Shown: positions 1 through 6,238 of the stretch, one piece after another
Numbering within the stretch: the first letter of the stretch is position 1
Layout of the letters: each line of letters begins with the position of its first letter
DNA from: Thermoproteota archaeon
GTDB taxonomy: Archaea; Thermoproteota; Methanomethylicia; Culexarchaeales; Culexmicrobiaceae
Reading direction: 5' to 3'
Length of the DNA stretch: 8,015 bases
Assembly (NCBI GenBank): GCA_003649145.1
Contig: QMQZ01000008.1
Location: forward strand, 1-8,015
Program-made: the position numbers and the translations under genes
Notes under the pieces: generated by a model
Seen by the model: the letters and a program-made list of their open reading frames with translations, nothing else
Databases searched by the model: none
Told to the model about the DNA's origin: nothing

Positions 1-1620
1 AACGTACCACCTAGCCCCAAGCCATCCAGTGTAGCCGTAGCATGCATTAGCTATAACTTTAATCGCCTTCTGTCGGTTATCGAGAAGTATGTATTCGGCA
101 GAGGAGGGGTCTAGAAGCTTCATTTGCTTCTTGATTTGCCTCCTTAATTCGAGGAGCTTTTCCAGCACACGCTTATAGAATCCAGGTGGACTTTTCCTGA
201 ATTTATGGCCAACTTCAGGAGCGATGAAGCACTCTTCTGGAGGTAAGGGTTCATCCGGAGGAACATACGTGTCTGGACTTATATTGTACTTTATCATCAA
301 GCTGGGGTACATAGCTGAAAAATCTATTACGGCAATATTCTCATGCAAGCCTTTTTTGGGCTTGAGAACTAACGCGCCGCGATACGGAATGTATGGTCTT
401 TCAACTCTATTTGGTATGAGCTCATTTTCCATGAAAGCTTGTCGAATTAAGAACCACTCTACACGAAAGCCAACTGGCGCTGCTAAAACTTGATCAAGAG
501 GTATTCCAGTAACGCTTGATAGTTGCATTGCAAATGGAAGGGCCTTCTTTGCAATTTCTAAAGTTAGCTCTGCAGCTTCCATTGAATGCTTTAATAGGTC
601 AGTTCGTTTACTAGTGTCCCCCCAATACTGATACACCCATGGTGGACTGAGTAGAAATTGCTTTTCTTTAGGCTTTATGTTTAGATAGTCAGCCACATTT
701 GCTAAAGTTTTGACTTTGATTGCATAGAGGTCTTCTGCATAGTCAAGCATGTCGACGTTAGCTCGCCCTGCAATTGAAATGTGACCATATGTGCTAGTCT
801 GTGGTTCTGAAAGCTCTCTACTTAATGGGATATTGACGTTTAGGTTCTTTGCTCTAGCTAAGATGTATGGCCAAACAAATCTATTAGAATTATAGCCAAC
901 AATAATGTCTGGGTCTACTTTAACAACGTAATTTGCAAATTCTTTTAAGAGGCTTCTTTCATCAAATTCTTCTAGAGTGAATTGAGCTTTTTCACCAGTA
1001 TTCATGACTGTGGTGATGACCACTATAGGGGCGCTGTGAGGTTTTGGTGACCCCTTAGGACTATACCATTCAACATCAAGTGATAGAATCTTTAAATCAG
1101 GAATGTCACGGCGGTCAGTAATTTTTGGTTCACTTTTCATTTCATATATGGCATCGACGCGAACGTTTTCCTTATTCTTGAGGCGCTCTGCTTCCACAGA
1201 GTGCCAAGCGCAGGGGTATACGCCCTTATCTACCATGTATCTCATGTAAAAACGTATATCGGCTTCGAGGACGTCCTTCACACCGGGAAGCTTCAGTATT
1301 TTTTCCTTTAAAGAGGACAGCGTAGCTGGTAGCAGGCAAGTAACTTTGAGTGCAGTTACTGGTTTCCCGAAGAAGAGCTTATCAACTTGTTCTACACTGA
1401 GTATTGGAGTATTTGGGTTACTTAATTTCTTAATGTTATTAGTGATGGATGAGAGAAAGCGATTGTCTTTAGGCAATACGTAGAAGTATGGCCTAAAAGT
1501 TCGATCTAGTATTAGCACTCTTCTCCCATCATCTGTTATGCTCCAGAAGCATACGACGGGCACGTTATCTTGAATAGTATAAGTTACGTCTAGAGGCCAA
1601 AATGTGATGGTCTCCCTCAC
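1..1620 (-). CDS. polB: Family B DNA polymerase, partial (N-terminal 540 residues), exonuclease site degenerate
   Basis: Template-directed DNA synthesis enzyme of the archaeal B family. The gene starts at GTG 1618-1620, the first possible start after an in-frame TGA two codons upstream, and runs off the left edge. Landmarks in order: N-terminal domain with DRTFRPYFYV (39-48), whose Pro matches the uracil-pocket Pro36 of Pyrococcus PolB; EADIRFYMRYMVDKG (119-133); Exo I LDVE (D182, E184 kept); Exo II GYNSNRFVWPY (242-252), with Val249 where the metal-binding Asp is expected; Exo III region KHSMEAA (344-350), with His345 and Ala349 in place of Tyr and Asp; motif A DFSAMYPS (433-440, intact); motif B RQKAIKVIANACYG (516-529, intact). 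Motif C and the thumb lie outside the window. It follows the acetyltransferase gene by 14 bases and is probably cotranscribed with it. The frame is intact, so it is not an obvious pseudogene. Family assignment is secure; loss of proofreading is inferred from comparison with the Pyrococcus enzyme from memory. Confidence 0.95.
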   Translation of the reverse strand, partial: MRETITFWPLDVTYTIQDNVPVVCFWSITDDGRRVLILDRTFRPYFYVLPKDNRFLSSITNNIKKLSNPNTPILSVEQVDKLFFGKPVTALKVTCLLPATLSSLKEKILKLPGVKDVLEADIRFYMRYMVDKGVYPCAWHSVEAERLKNKENVRVDAIYEMKSEPKITDRRDIPDLKILSLDVEWYSPKGSPKPHSAPIVVITTVMNTGEKAQFTLEEFDERSLLKEFANYVVKVDPDIIVGYNSNRFVWPYILARAKNLNVNIPLSRELSEPQTSTYGHISIAGRANVDMLDYAEDLYAIKVKTLANVADYLNIKPKEKQFLLSPPWVYQYWGDTSKRTDLLKHSMEAAELTLEIAKKALPFAMQLSSVTGIPLDQVLAAPVGFRVEWFLIRQAFMENELIPNRVERPYIPYRGALVLKPKKGLHENIAVIDFSAMYPSLMIKYNISPDTYVPPDEPLPPEECFIAPEVGHKFRKSPPGFYKRVLEKLLELRRQIKKQMKLLDPSSAEYILLDNRQKAIKVIANACYGYTGWLGARWYV

Positions 1621-1634
1621 AAATCAACGCCCCA

Positions 1635-2129
1635 TTAATTATTCTCACAATCAAACTTATTCTTCTCGGTTAGAATTTTAAACATGACAAGAGCATCCTC
1701 ATTATCCCGGTAGTACCGTGGAATTTGATAAGCCTTCTTAAATCCTAGTTTCAAGTATAGGTTAATAGCGATTTTATTGCTGACCCTAACTTCAAGTCTC
1801 AGAACCTTCACACCTAATTTTCTAGCCTTAGCTTCGATTGAAGTTAATAGAGCTGTTGCTACGCCCTTTCTCCTGTATGGTGGAGCTACTGCCAAGGACA
1901 ATATGTGCCCCAAGTATTTCCGCCTTATCAGTAAAATTACGTAACCAATAATTTTATCATCCGACTCTGCGATAAGAAATGTTTCTCGTGACATTTGTAG
2001 TAGCATTCTCAGAAGAGACTTGGGATAAGGGTCTTTAAAGGATTGAACTTCGATGCTGAATATTTCGTTGATATCTTCTTCACGCGCTGGTCGAATACAA
2101 ATTTTCTCACGTAAGTTTGAGTTGAGCAT
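1635..2129 (-). CDS. rimI: GNAT-family protein N-acetyltransferase, RimI/Ard1-like
   Basis: A 164-residue GNAT enzyme expected to transfer acetyl from acetyl-CoA to protein N-termini, as archaeal RimI/Ard1 proteins do in the cytoplasm. The fold is visible in order: beta strand ICIRPAREEDINEIF (10-24), strand IIGYVILLIRR (60-70), the LSLAVAPPYRRKGVA stretch (77-91) with the acetyl-CoA pyrophosphate loop RRKGVA, LRLEVRVSN (110-118), and the C-terminal AINLYLKLGF (121-130) and YYRDNEDALVMF (139-150), typical of this subfamily. Length is normal. The ATG at 2127-2129 lies about 26-28 bases from a good TATA box on the same strand, so the mRNA is probably leaderless. It is the first gene of a probable two-gene unit with polB. 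The substrate cannot be told from sequence; archaeal homologues often have broad specificity. Confidence 0.9.
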   Translation of the reverse strand: MLNSNLREKICIRPAREEDINEIFSIEVQSFKDPYPKSLLRMLLQMSRETFLIAESDDKIIGYVILLIRRKYLGHILSLAVAPPYRRKGVATALLTSIEAKARKLGVKVLRLEVRVSNKIAINLYLKLGFKKAYQIPRYYRDNEDALVMFKILTEKNKFDCENN

Positions 2130-2153
2130 TTGTATCTACTCGTCAAGAATCTT

Positions 2154-2161
2154 TATTTAAA
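2154..2161 (-). promoter_or_regulatory. TATA box for rimI-polB, probably leaderless
   Basis: TTTAAATA on the minus strand. Its centre lies about 28 bases upstream of the A of the rimI ATG at 2129, which places the expected transcription start within a base or two of the start codon. No Shine-Dalgarno sequence precedes that ATG, which agrees with a leaderless mRNA. Confidence 0.5.
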
Positions 2162-2205
2162 CAGCAATTAAATTTAGGTAGAATAGCACCTTAATACTTT
2201 AATGC

Positions 2206-2210
2206 GGTGG
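2206..2210 (+). promoter_or_regulatory. Shine-Dalgarno site of the UPF0173 hydrolase gene
   Basis: GGTGG, complementary to the CCACC-type core of the archaeal 16S 3' end, lies four bases before ATG 2215. It supports that start and a leadered mRNA, unlike the divergent rimI gene. Confidence 0.5.
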
Positions 2211-2214
2211 GAAA

Positions 2215-2883
2215 ATGAAAGTAAGATGGCTTGGTCATGCTGGTTTTGAAATAGAGATTTCCGAAAAGAGAATACTAATAGATCCATGGCTTACAGGGAA
2301 CCCCGTGGCTAAAAATAAGCCTGGGGAATTTAAAGAAGTAGACGTTATACTTGTAACACATGACCATGGCGATCACTTGGGCGACGCTATAGAGATAGCC
2401 AAAAATACTGGTGCAGTTTTTGTTGGCATTTATGAACTAAGCCAGTATGCACTATCGCAGGGAGTAAAGGATACCGTAGGAATGAACATCGGAGGATCAA
2501 CCATAGTCAAAGACTTAAAAGTAATAATGGTTCCAGCTTTCCACTCGTGCGAGAGAGGCGCTCCAGTAGGTTTTGTAATTCAGCATGGTGATGAGAGCGT
2601 CTATCACGCAGGAGATACCTCGCTCTTCGCTGACATGAAGCTTATAGGAGAGCTGTATAAGCCTAAGCTTGCTCTACTACCCATAGGAAGCCACTTCACA
2701 ATGGGACCTTTAGAGGCCGCTAAGGCTACAGAGCTAATAAAACCAAAAGTAGTCATCCCAATGCACTACAACACGTTTCCAGTAATAAAGCAGGATCCCC
2801 ATGAATTTGAAAAGCTGGTCAAAAAGTTTGCACCAGACGTCAAAGTGATAGTAGCAGAAGTTGGAAAGTGGATAGAGATTTAA
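2215..2883 (+). CDS. UPF0173-type metal-dependent hydrolase (metallo-beta-lactamase fold)
   Basis: A 222-residue soluble hydrolase of the UPF0173 (YtkL-like) group of the metallo-beta-lactamase superfamily; the substrate of this group is not established. Metal ligands are all visible: THDHGDH (48-54: His49, His51, Asp53, His54), His110 in PAFHS, Asp134 in YHAGDTS (130-136), and His184 in IPMHYNT (181-187). The N-terminal MKVRWLGHAGFEI and ILIDPWLTGNP (20-30) are typical of the group, and the length matches the family. The start is supported by GGTGG four bases upstream. The next gene, pheS-like, begins 52 bases after the stop and may be read partly through from this one. The fold and the complete metal site argue for an active enzyme; it lacks anything that would make it a true beta-lactamase. 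Confidence 0.92.
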   Translation: MKVRWLGHAGFEIEISEKRILIDPWLTGNPVAKNKPGEFKEVDVILVTHDHGDHLGDAIEIAKNTGAVFVGIYELSQYALSQGVKDTVGMNIGGSTIVKDLKVIMVPAFHSCERGAPVGFVIQHGDESVYHAGDTSLFADMKLIGELYKPKLALLPIGSHFTMGPLEAAKATELIKPKVVIPMHYNTFPVIKQDPHEFEKLVKKFAPDVKVIVAEVGKWIEI

Positions 2884-2910
2884 AGAAACACTAAAAGCAG
2901 CCCAACCACA

Positions 2911-2918
2911 TAATTATT
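2911..2918 (+). promoter_or_regulatory. Possible TATA box for pheS-pheT
   Basis: TAATTATT within the A+T-rich 52-base gap after the hydrolase gene, about 22 bases before the pheS ATG. The spacing would give a leaderless or nearly leaderless mRNA, and only a weak purine run (GAAGAGAG) precedes the ATG. It is slightly closer than the usual distance, so readthrough from the upstream gene is equally possible. Confidence 0.3.
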
Positions 2919-2935
2919 TTAAAAGAAGAGAGACT

Positions 2936-4462
2936 ATGAAAAACTCCAGCAACTTCAGTGTGCTTGAAGTACTAGTCCTTCAAAAGTTGAGAAATGCAGG
3001 AGGTAAACGTAAACTTGAAGTCCTAGCTAGGGAGTGTACAAAAGAAGAGGCGACCATCGCATCAATTGTCGAAGGCTTAGCTGAAAAGGGCGCTGTAAAA
3101 ATTGCTAAGAGACGTCTGACAATTGTATCATTGACCGATGAAGGTTTGAAGTATGCTAAAGAAGGTTTACCTGAAAGGAAGATCTTGAGAAAAATAGTTG
3201 CTATGGGAGGTAAAGTTCCATTAAAACGACTGACAGCAAGTATAAAAATGAATAAACAAATGAAAGCTGCACTAGGATGGGCTAAAAAGAAAGGCTGGAT
3301 AGAAATAGAAAGAGATGGTGAAGAGCAATTAGTACATGCACTAGCTGAGTCCCCGCCAGAAGGCTATGACGAGAAGATACTTAAAGAACTTAGTCAATCA
3401 AGCGGCAGAATATCTATCATAAACAGAGTAGACAGTGAGCTGCAACGAACTCTCCAAAAACTGAAAGCCAGGAAACTTGTAAAGGTTGAGGAAAAAACGG
3501 AAATAACGATTTTTCTCACAAAGGAAGGAGAAGAGATGCTGAAGCAGGCAAGTGAGAGCCAAGTAATAAAGGCACTTACACGCGAGCATATTGTAGAAGG
3601 CACATGGAGAAAGGGGTATTTCAAGCAGTATGATGTAACTGCAAAACCTCCTGAATTTTATCCAGGTAAGCTGCACGTTCTCAACGAGATAACTGATAGA
3701 GCCAGACAAACACTACTGTTCATGGGCTTTGAAGAGTGTACCGGGTCAATAGTCGAGTTAGAGTTTTGGAGCTTTGACATGCTTTTTTACGCCCAGGAGC
3801 ATCCCTCTAGAAGCTTAAGTGAAGTTTATTGGATTAAAACTCCCAACGAGGGAGAAGTAGTACATAAAGAGTTGATTAATAGGGTCAAAGCTACTCACGA
3901 AAATGGCTGGATCACAGGTTCCAAGGGGTGGGGAGGTAAATGGAGTATACAGCGCTCTAAAAAGCTTATATTAAACATTGAGCCGATGTCGCCTTTAATT
4001 AGGTATTTGACTACACATAAGAAGCCACCTATAAGGGCCTTCTGTATATTGAGGACATTTAGGCGCGAAATTTCTGACGTTGAAACGCCAGTAGAGGACA
4101 TGCAGCTGGGTGGAGTATACAGCGATGAGGATGCGAATATAAGTAAACTTCTGGGCATACTTAAGAAGATACTGATCGAGCTGGGAATAGACAAGATGAA
4201 AATAAGGCCTGCATACTTGCCGTATGCTGAGCCCAGCATTGAAATTAGAGTAAAAGATGCTGGCGGATCATGGCTTACATGTGCGAAGGGAGGTCTTCTG
4301 AGACCTGAAATTAGGAGGATACTTGAATTAGAGAAGCCAGCTATAATTTGGAGTGTAAACCTAAGTAATGTTGCGCTTGCCTGCCTGAAGCTTTGTAGTT
4401 ATGGAGAGCTTTACTCTAAAAATCTGAACATCTTGAGAAAGCAAGCAGAGTGGTTGTCATGA
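2936..4462 (+). CDS. pheS: Phenylalanyl-tRNA synthetase alpha subunit-like protein with degenerate active site
   Basis: A 508-residue archaeal-type PheS homologue; in the family the alpha subunit forms an (alpha-beta)2 enzyme that charges tRNA-Phe. Residues 1-215 hold winged-helix modules; the class II core follows. Fold landmarks remain: FWSFDMLF (277-284), TGSKGWGGKW (327-336), motif 2 RTFRRE (373-378, Arg376 and Glu378) and RPAYLPYAEPS (424-434). Many catalytic positions are changed relative to the Pyrococcus sequence as I recall it: motif 1 HPL reads HVL (247-249); RTHTT reads NIEPM (347-351); PEFHQVEG reads VEDMQLGG (386-393); GGAG reads AKGG (450-453); and motif 3 AWGLGLER reads IWSVNLSN (471-478), losing Glu, the ATP-binding Arg, both glycines and the pocket Ala. 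The stop overlaps the pheT start (ATGA). It is most likely an inactive or repurposed paralog with an intact frame; homology is certain, catalytic loss is inferred. Confidence 0.88.
   Translation: MKNSSNFSVLEVLVLQKLRNAGGKRKLEVLARECTKEEATIASIVEGLAEKGAVKIAKRRLTIVSLTDEGLKYAKEGLPERKILRKIVAMGGKVPLKRLTASIKMNKQMKAALGWAKKKGWIEIERDGEEQLVHALAESPPEGYDEKILKELSQSSGRISIINRVDSELQRTLQKLKARKLVKVEEKTEITIFLTKEGEEMLKQASESQVIKALTREHIVEGTWRKGYFKQYDVTAKPPEFYPGKLHVLNEITDRARQTLLFMGFEECTGSIVELEFWSFDMLFYAQEHPSRSLSEVYWIKTPNEGEVVHKELINRVKATHENGWITGSKGWGGKWSIQRSKKLILNIEPMSPLIRYLTTHKKPPIRAFCILRTFRREISDVETPVEDMQLGGVYSDEDANISKLLGILKKILIELGIDKMKIRPAYLPYAEPSIEIRVKDAGGSWLTCAKGGLLRPEIRRILELEKPAIIWSVNLSNVALACLKLCSYGELYSKNLNILRKQAEWLS
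4459..4462 (+). other. ATGA stop/start overlap joining pheS and pheT
   Basis: The pheS TGA (4460-4462) overlaps an ATG (4459-4461) that opens pheT, a sign of translational coupling and roughly equal synthesis of the two subunits. This favours ATG 4459 over the GTG at 4450 as the pheT start. Confidence 0.7.
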
Positions 4463-6126
4463 TACCGATAAAAGTGAATCTAATGGATCTACAAACACTC
4501 GTTGGCGCAAAACTTAGTGCAGAAGATGTTTCAAAGTTCTTGACGCTAACTAAATGTGAAATAAAATTTGTTAGAGGAGAATTGATAGAGCTATTAGTCT
4601 CGCTTGATAGGCCAGATCTTTTCTCGGCAGAGGGGATTAGTAGAGCTATAAAGCACATCATGGGGATATACGAAGAGCCAGCTATTGATGTGAAGGCTGA
4701 ACCCGTGTGTCAAGTACGTGTAGATGATGAAGTTTTGGACGTAAGGCCATACATTGCTTGCGCTGTAGTCGAAAATGTGAATTTAAGCCATGAGGCACTA
4801 ATGCAGATGAGGCAGCTCCAGAGAAAATTACATGAAACATATTGTGGAAGGAAGCTTCTTGCTTCAATAGAGATTCACGACTATAGTCTTGTTGAAGGGC
4901 CGCTCACATACACCGCAAGAAAAATAGAGGAAATCACGTTGAGCCCTCGAGGAAGAAAAGAAAAACTCAAACTGACTGAAGTTATGATGAGAGAACCTTG
5001 GAGGAGGGAGAGGTACCTTCTGCACGGCTATGAGAAATGCCCAGTAATAGTTGATTCCGCCGGAGAGGTATTATCGGCCCCTCCAATTGTTGAAAGCGCC
5101 AAAACGAAAATTACTCCACACATGTCCGATGTCCTTTTGATAGTTACCGGCACAAATGATAGGATAGTTAAAGAGGTGCTGGAAATATTTGTAGCAAATA
5201 CCTTAGAGAGGGGAGGAACCCCAAAACGGGTTAAAATTCAATATCCAGACGATCTTTGGGTTACCCCCTTGATGGAGTCAAGTGAATTCCTGATTGAACC
5301 ACACCAAGTAGAGGAGGCTCTTGGCATTAAAATTGATTCAACAGAACTAATAGCACTTTTACTGAAAAGTGGATTTAAAGCAAAGATTGAAGATGGAAGA
5401 GTGAGAGTTATTGTACCTCCTTATCGCATTGACGTGATTCATGAAATTGATATTATAGAAGATATCGGCATCATCTACGGCTTTGAAAATGTAAGGGAAG
5501 GCGCTGTCAGCGTCCTAAATACTGGTAAGGAGCTAATTGTAAATAAATTAGCGAGAAAAGCTAGGAAAATTATGGCATTTATGGGATTTCAAGAGGTAAT
5601 AACACACATATTATCTAACAGGGAAGCTCTATCGAAAAGAATGCGATTGGAGACGGATGGAATAATTGAGATAGTTAACCCCATATTACGCAAGTATTCT
5701 GCTTTGAGAAGCTGGTTGCTACCCAAACTCCTTGAATTCTTGAGCAATAATAAACACGCAGCATACCCCCAGAAGATTTTTGAAATTGGAAAGGTAGTAA
5801 CAATTTGCAAAGAAAATGAGGAGACGAAGACTAAGTGTACATTAAAGCTAGCAGCAGCAATGACAGATTATAAGGTAGGGTTCGAAGATATACAAGCATC
5901 ATTATTTTCACTCCTAGAGAATTTGCAAATACCATTTAAACTAGAGCCCGCCTACCACCCAAGCTTCATCCGCGGCAGAACTGCCCAGATAAGAGTATAC
6001 AATGACGTAGTTGGAATTCTTGGAGAGATTTATCCAGAAGTTTTGGAGAATTTCAAACTAGAAAACCCTGTAGCCGCATTTGAAATAGACTTAGAAAGAG
6101 TATCGGGAGTACATGCAGAAAGTTAA
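4459..6126 (+). CDS. pheT: Phenylalanyl-tRNA synthetase beta subunit-like protein
   Basis: A 555-residue archaeal-length PheT, the partner subunit that binds tRNA and carries the B3/B4 editing module. I chose ATG 4459, which overlaps the pheS stop as ATGA; a GTG three codons earlier (4450) is possible. Numbered from that ATG: N-terminal RPDLFSAEG (51-59); the B3/B4 region about 88-245, with SAPPI and LERGG; B5 about 265-345 with PPYRIDVIHEIDIIEDIG (320-337); then the catalytic-like domain with YSALRSWLLPKLLEFLSNN (413-431), YPQKIFEIG and HPSFIRGR. Overall conservation is better than in the alpha partner. Some deviations stand out: the usual DTNRPDL reads SLDRPDL with a short deletion, the GIxD of the editing module reads EIHD (138-141), and the acidic residue before VTG is Ile. 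It is cotranslated with pheS, so both presumably form one complex. Whether it still edits is unknown. Confidence 0.9.
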   Translation: MIPIKVNLMDLQTLVGAKLSAEDVSKFLTLTKCEIKFVRGELIELLVSLDRPDLFSAEGISRAIKHIMGIYEEPAIDVKAEPVCQVRVDDEVLDVRPYIACAVVENVNLSHEALMQMRQLQRKLHETYCGRKLLASIEIHDYSLVEGPLTYTARKIEEITLSPRGRKEKLKLTEVMMREPWRRERYLLHGYEKCPVIVDSAGEVLSAPPIVESAKTKITPHMSDVLLIVTGTNDRIVKEVLEIFVANTLERGGTPKRVKIQYPDDLWVTPLMESSEFLIEPHQVEEALGIKIDSTELIALLLKSGFKAKIEDGRVRVIVPPYRIDVIHEIDIIEDIGIIYGFENVREGAVSVLNTGKELIVNKLARKARKIMAFMGFQEVITHILSNREALSKRMRLETDGIIEIVNPILRKYSALRSWLLPKLLEFLSNNKHAAYPQKIFEIGKVVTICKENEETKTKCTLKLAAAMTDYKVGFEDIQASLFSLLENLQIPFKLEPAYHPSFIRGRTAQIRVYNDVVGILGEIYPEVLENFKLENPVAAFEIDLERVSGVHAES

Positions 6127-6131
6127 GAATG

Positions 6132-6135
6132 AAAA
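6132..6135 (-). terminator. Weak T-rich stretch after tRNA-Pro
   Basis: Reading the minus strand, a TTTT followed by CATTCTT begins about ten bases past the encoded CCA of the tRNA, just outside the end of pheT. Archaeal RNA polymerase stops at T-rich runs without a hairpin, so this could end the tRNA transcript. The run is short, so this is a tentative call. Confidence 0.25.
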
Positions 6136-6144
6136 CTCTTTAGG

Positions 6145-6238
6145 TGGTGGGGCCGCGGAGATTTGAACTCCGGTCACGGAGACCCATTGGGGGAGCAGAG
6201 CTCTAACCCCGCAGCCTTCCAGGCTAGCCTACGGCCCC
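6145..6238 (-). tRNA. tRNA-Pro(UGG) with an 18-nt intron, CCA encoded
   Basis: The minus strand folds into a complete tRNA once an intron is removed. Acceptor stem GGGGCCG (6238-6232) pairs with CGGCCCC (6155-6149), followed by A73 and an encoded CCA (6147-6145). U8 A9; D stem GGCT/GGCT (with two G-U pairs) and a loop holding A14, G15, G18G19 and A21; anticodon stem CGGGG (6211-6207) with CTCCG (6181-6177), one G-U; variable loop TGAC with C48 matching G15; T arm CGGAG TTCAAAT CTCCG. Removing 6204-6187 leaves the seven-base loop TTTGGGT, giving anticodon UGG with U33 and G37, as in archaeal tRNA-Pro. A73 also fits. All stems are GC-rich. The gene converges on pheT with an 18-base gap. Readings as a long-variable-arm Ser/Leu tRNA fail because no continuous anticodon stem exists. 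Confidence 0.9.
6187..6204 (-). other. tRNA intron between positions 33 and 34, relaxed bulge-helix-bulge
   Basis: The 18-base intron AGAGCTCTGCTCCCCCAA lies between U33 and U34. It can fold as the archaeal splicing signal: anticodon-stem GGGG (6210-6207) pairs with intron CCCC (6192-6189) as the central four-base-pair helix; three-base bulges TT|A and AA|T are each cut after the second base; and GAG/CTC with a CTCTG loop forms the inner hairpin. The outer helix is nearly absent, so this is a relaxed motif of the kind cut by heteromeric archaeal splicing endonucleases. The usual 37/38 site would leave anticodon AGA, which is not used in Archaea. Confidence 0.75.

Larger units (their letters stand above)
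2130..2214. promoter_or_regulatory. Divergent promoter region between rimI-polB and the UPF0173 hydrolase
   Basis: This 85-base, A+T-rich spacer separates two divergent genes. On the minus strand a TATA box (TTTAAATA, 2161-2154) is placed for transcription to begin at or next to the rimI ATG. On the plus strand TTAAATTTA (2168-2176) is placed for a start near 2198 and a short leader. The two boxes are only six bases apart, so the two initiation complexes may exclude each other. Placement follows the archaeal rule of about 25 bases from TATA to start; no transcript data support it here. Confidence 0.55.

Noticed and set aside
224..493. An 89-codon plus-strand open frame with a Ser/Gly-rich start
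   Set aside because: It lies wholly inside the polB gene on the other strand, whose translation there is strongly conserved through motif A; no domain or ribosome site supports it.
2215..2883. A beta-lactamase or antibiotic-resistance enzyme
   Set aside because: The metal motif is shared by the whole superfamily. The MKVRWLGHAGFEI and IDPWLTGNP signatures and the length match UPF0173, which has no such role.
3394..4239. Minus-strand open frames of 76, 103 and 114 codons
   Set aside because: They are antisense to the PheS-like gene, Ser/Cys/Leu-rich without recognisable motifs, as expected for shadow frames.
4450..4458. GTG 4450 as the pheT start
   Set aside because: ATG 4459 forms the classic ATGA overlap with the pheS stop and gives a normal N-terminus; the extra MVV adds nothing conserved.
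2936..4462. PheS-like gene as a decayed pseudogene
   Set aside because: There is no frameshift or internal stop over 508 codons, structural motifs outside the active site are well kept, and coupling to pheT is preserved.
6145..6238. A tRNA-Ser or tRNA-Leu with a long variable arm, or a 37/38 intron giving anticodon AGA
   Set aside because: No uninterrupted five-base anticodon stem with a seven-base loop exists, and A34 in AGA is not used in Archaea. The 33/34 intron yields a canonical Pro anticodon loop and a matching splice motif.
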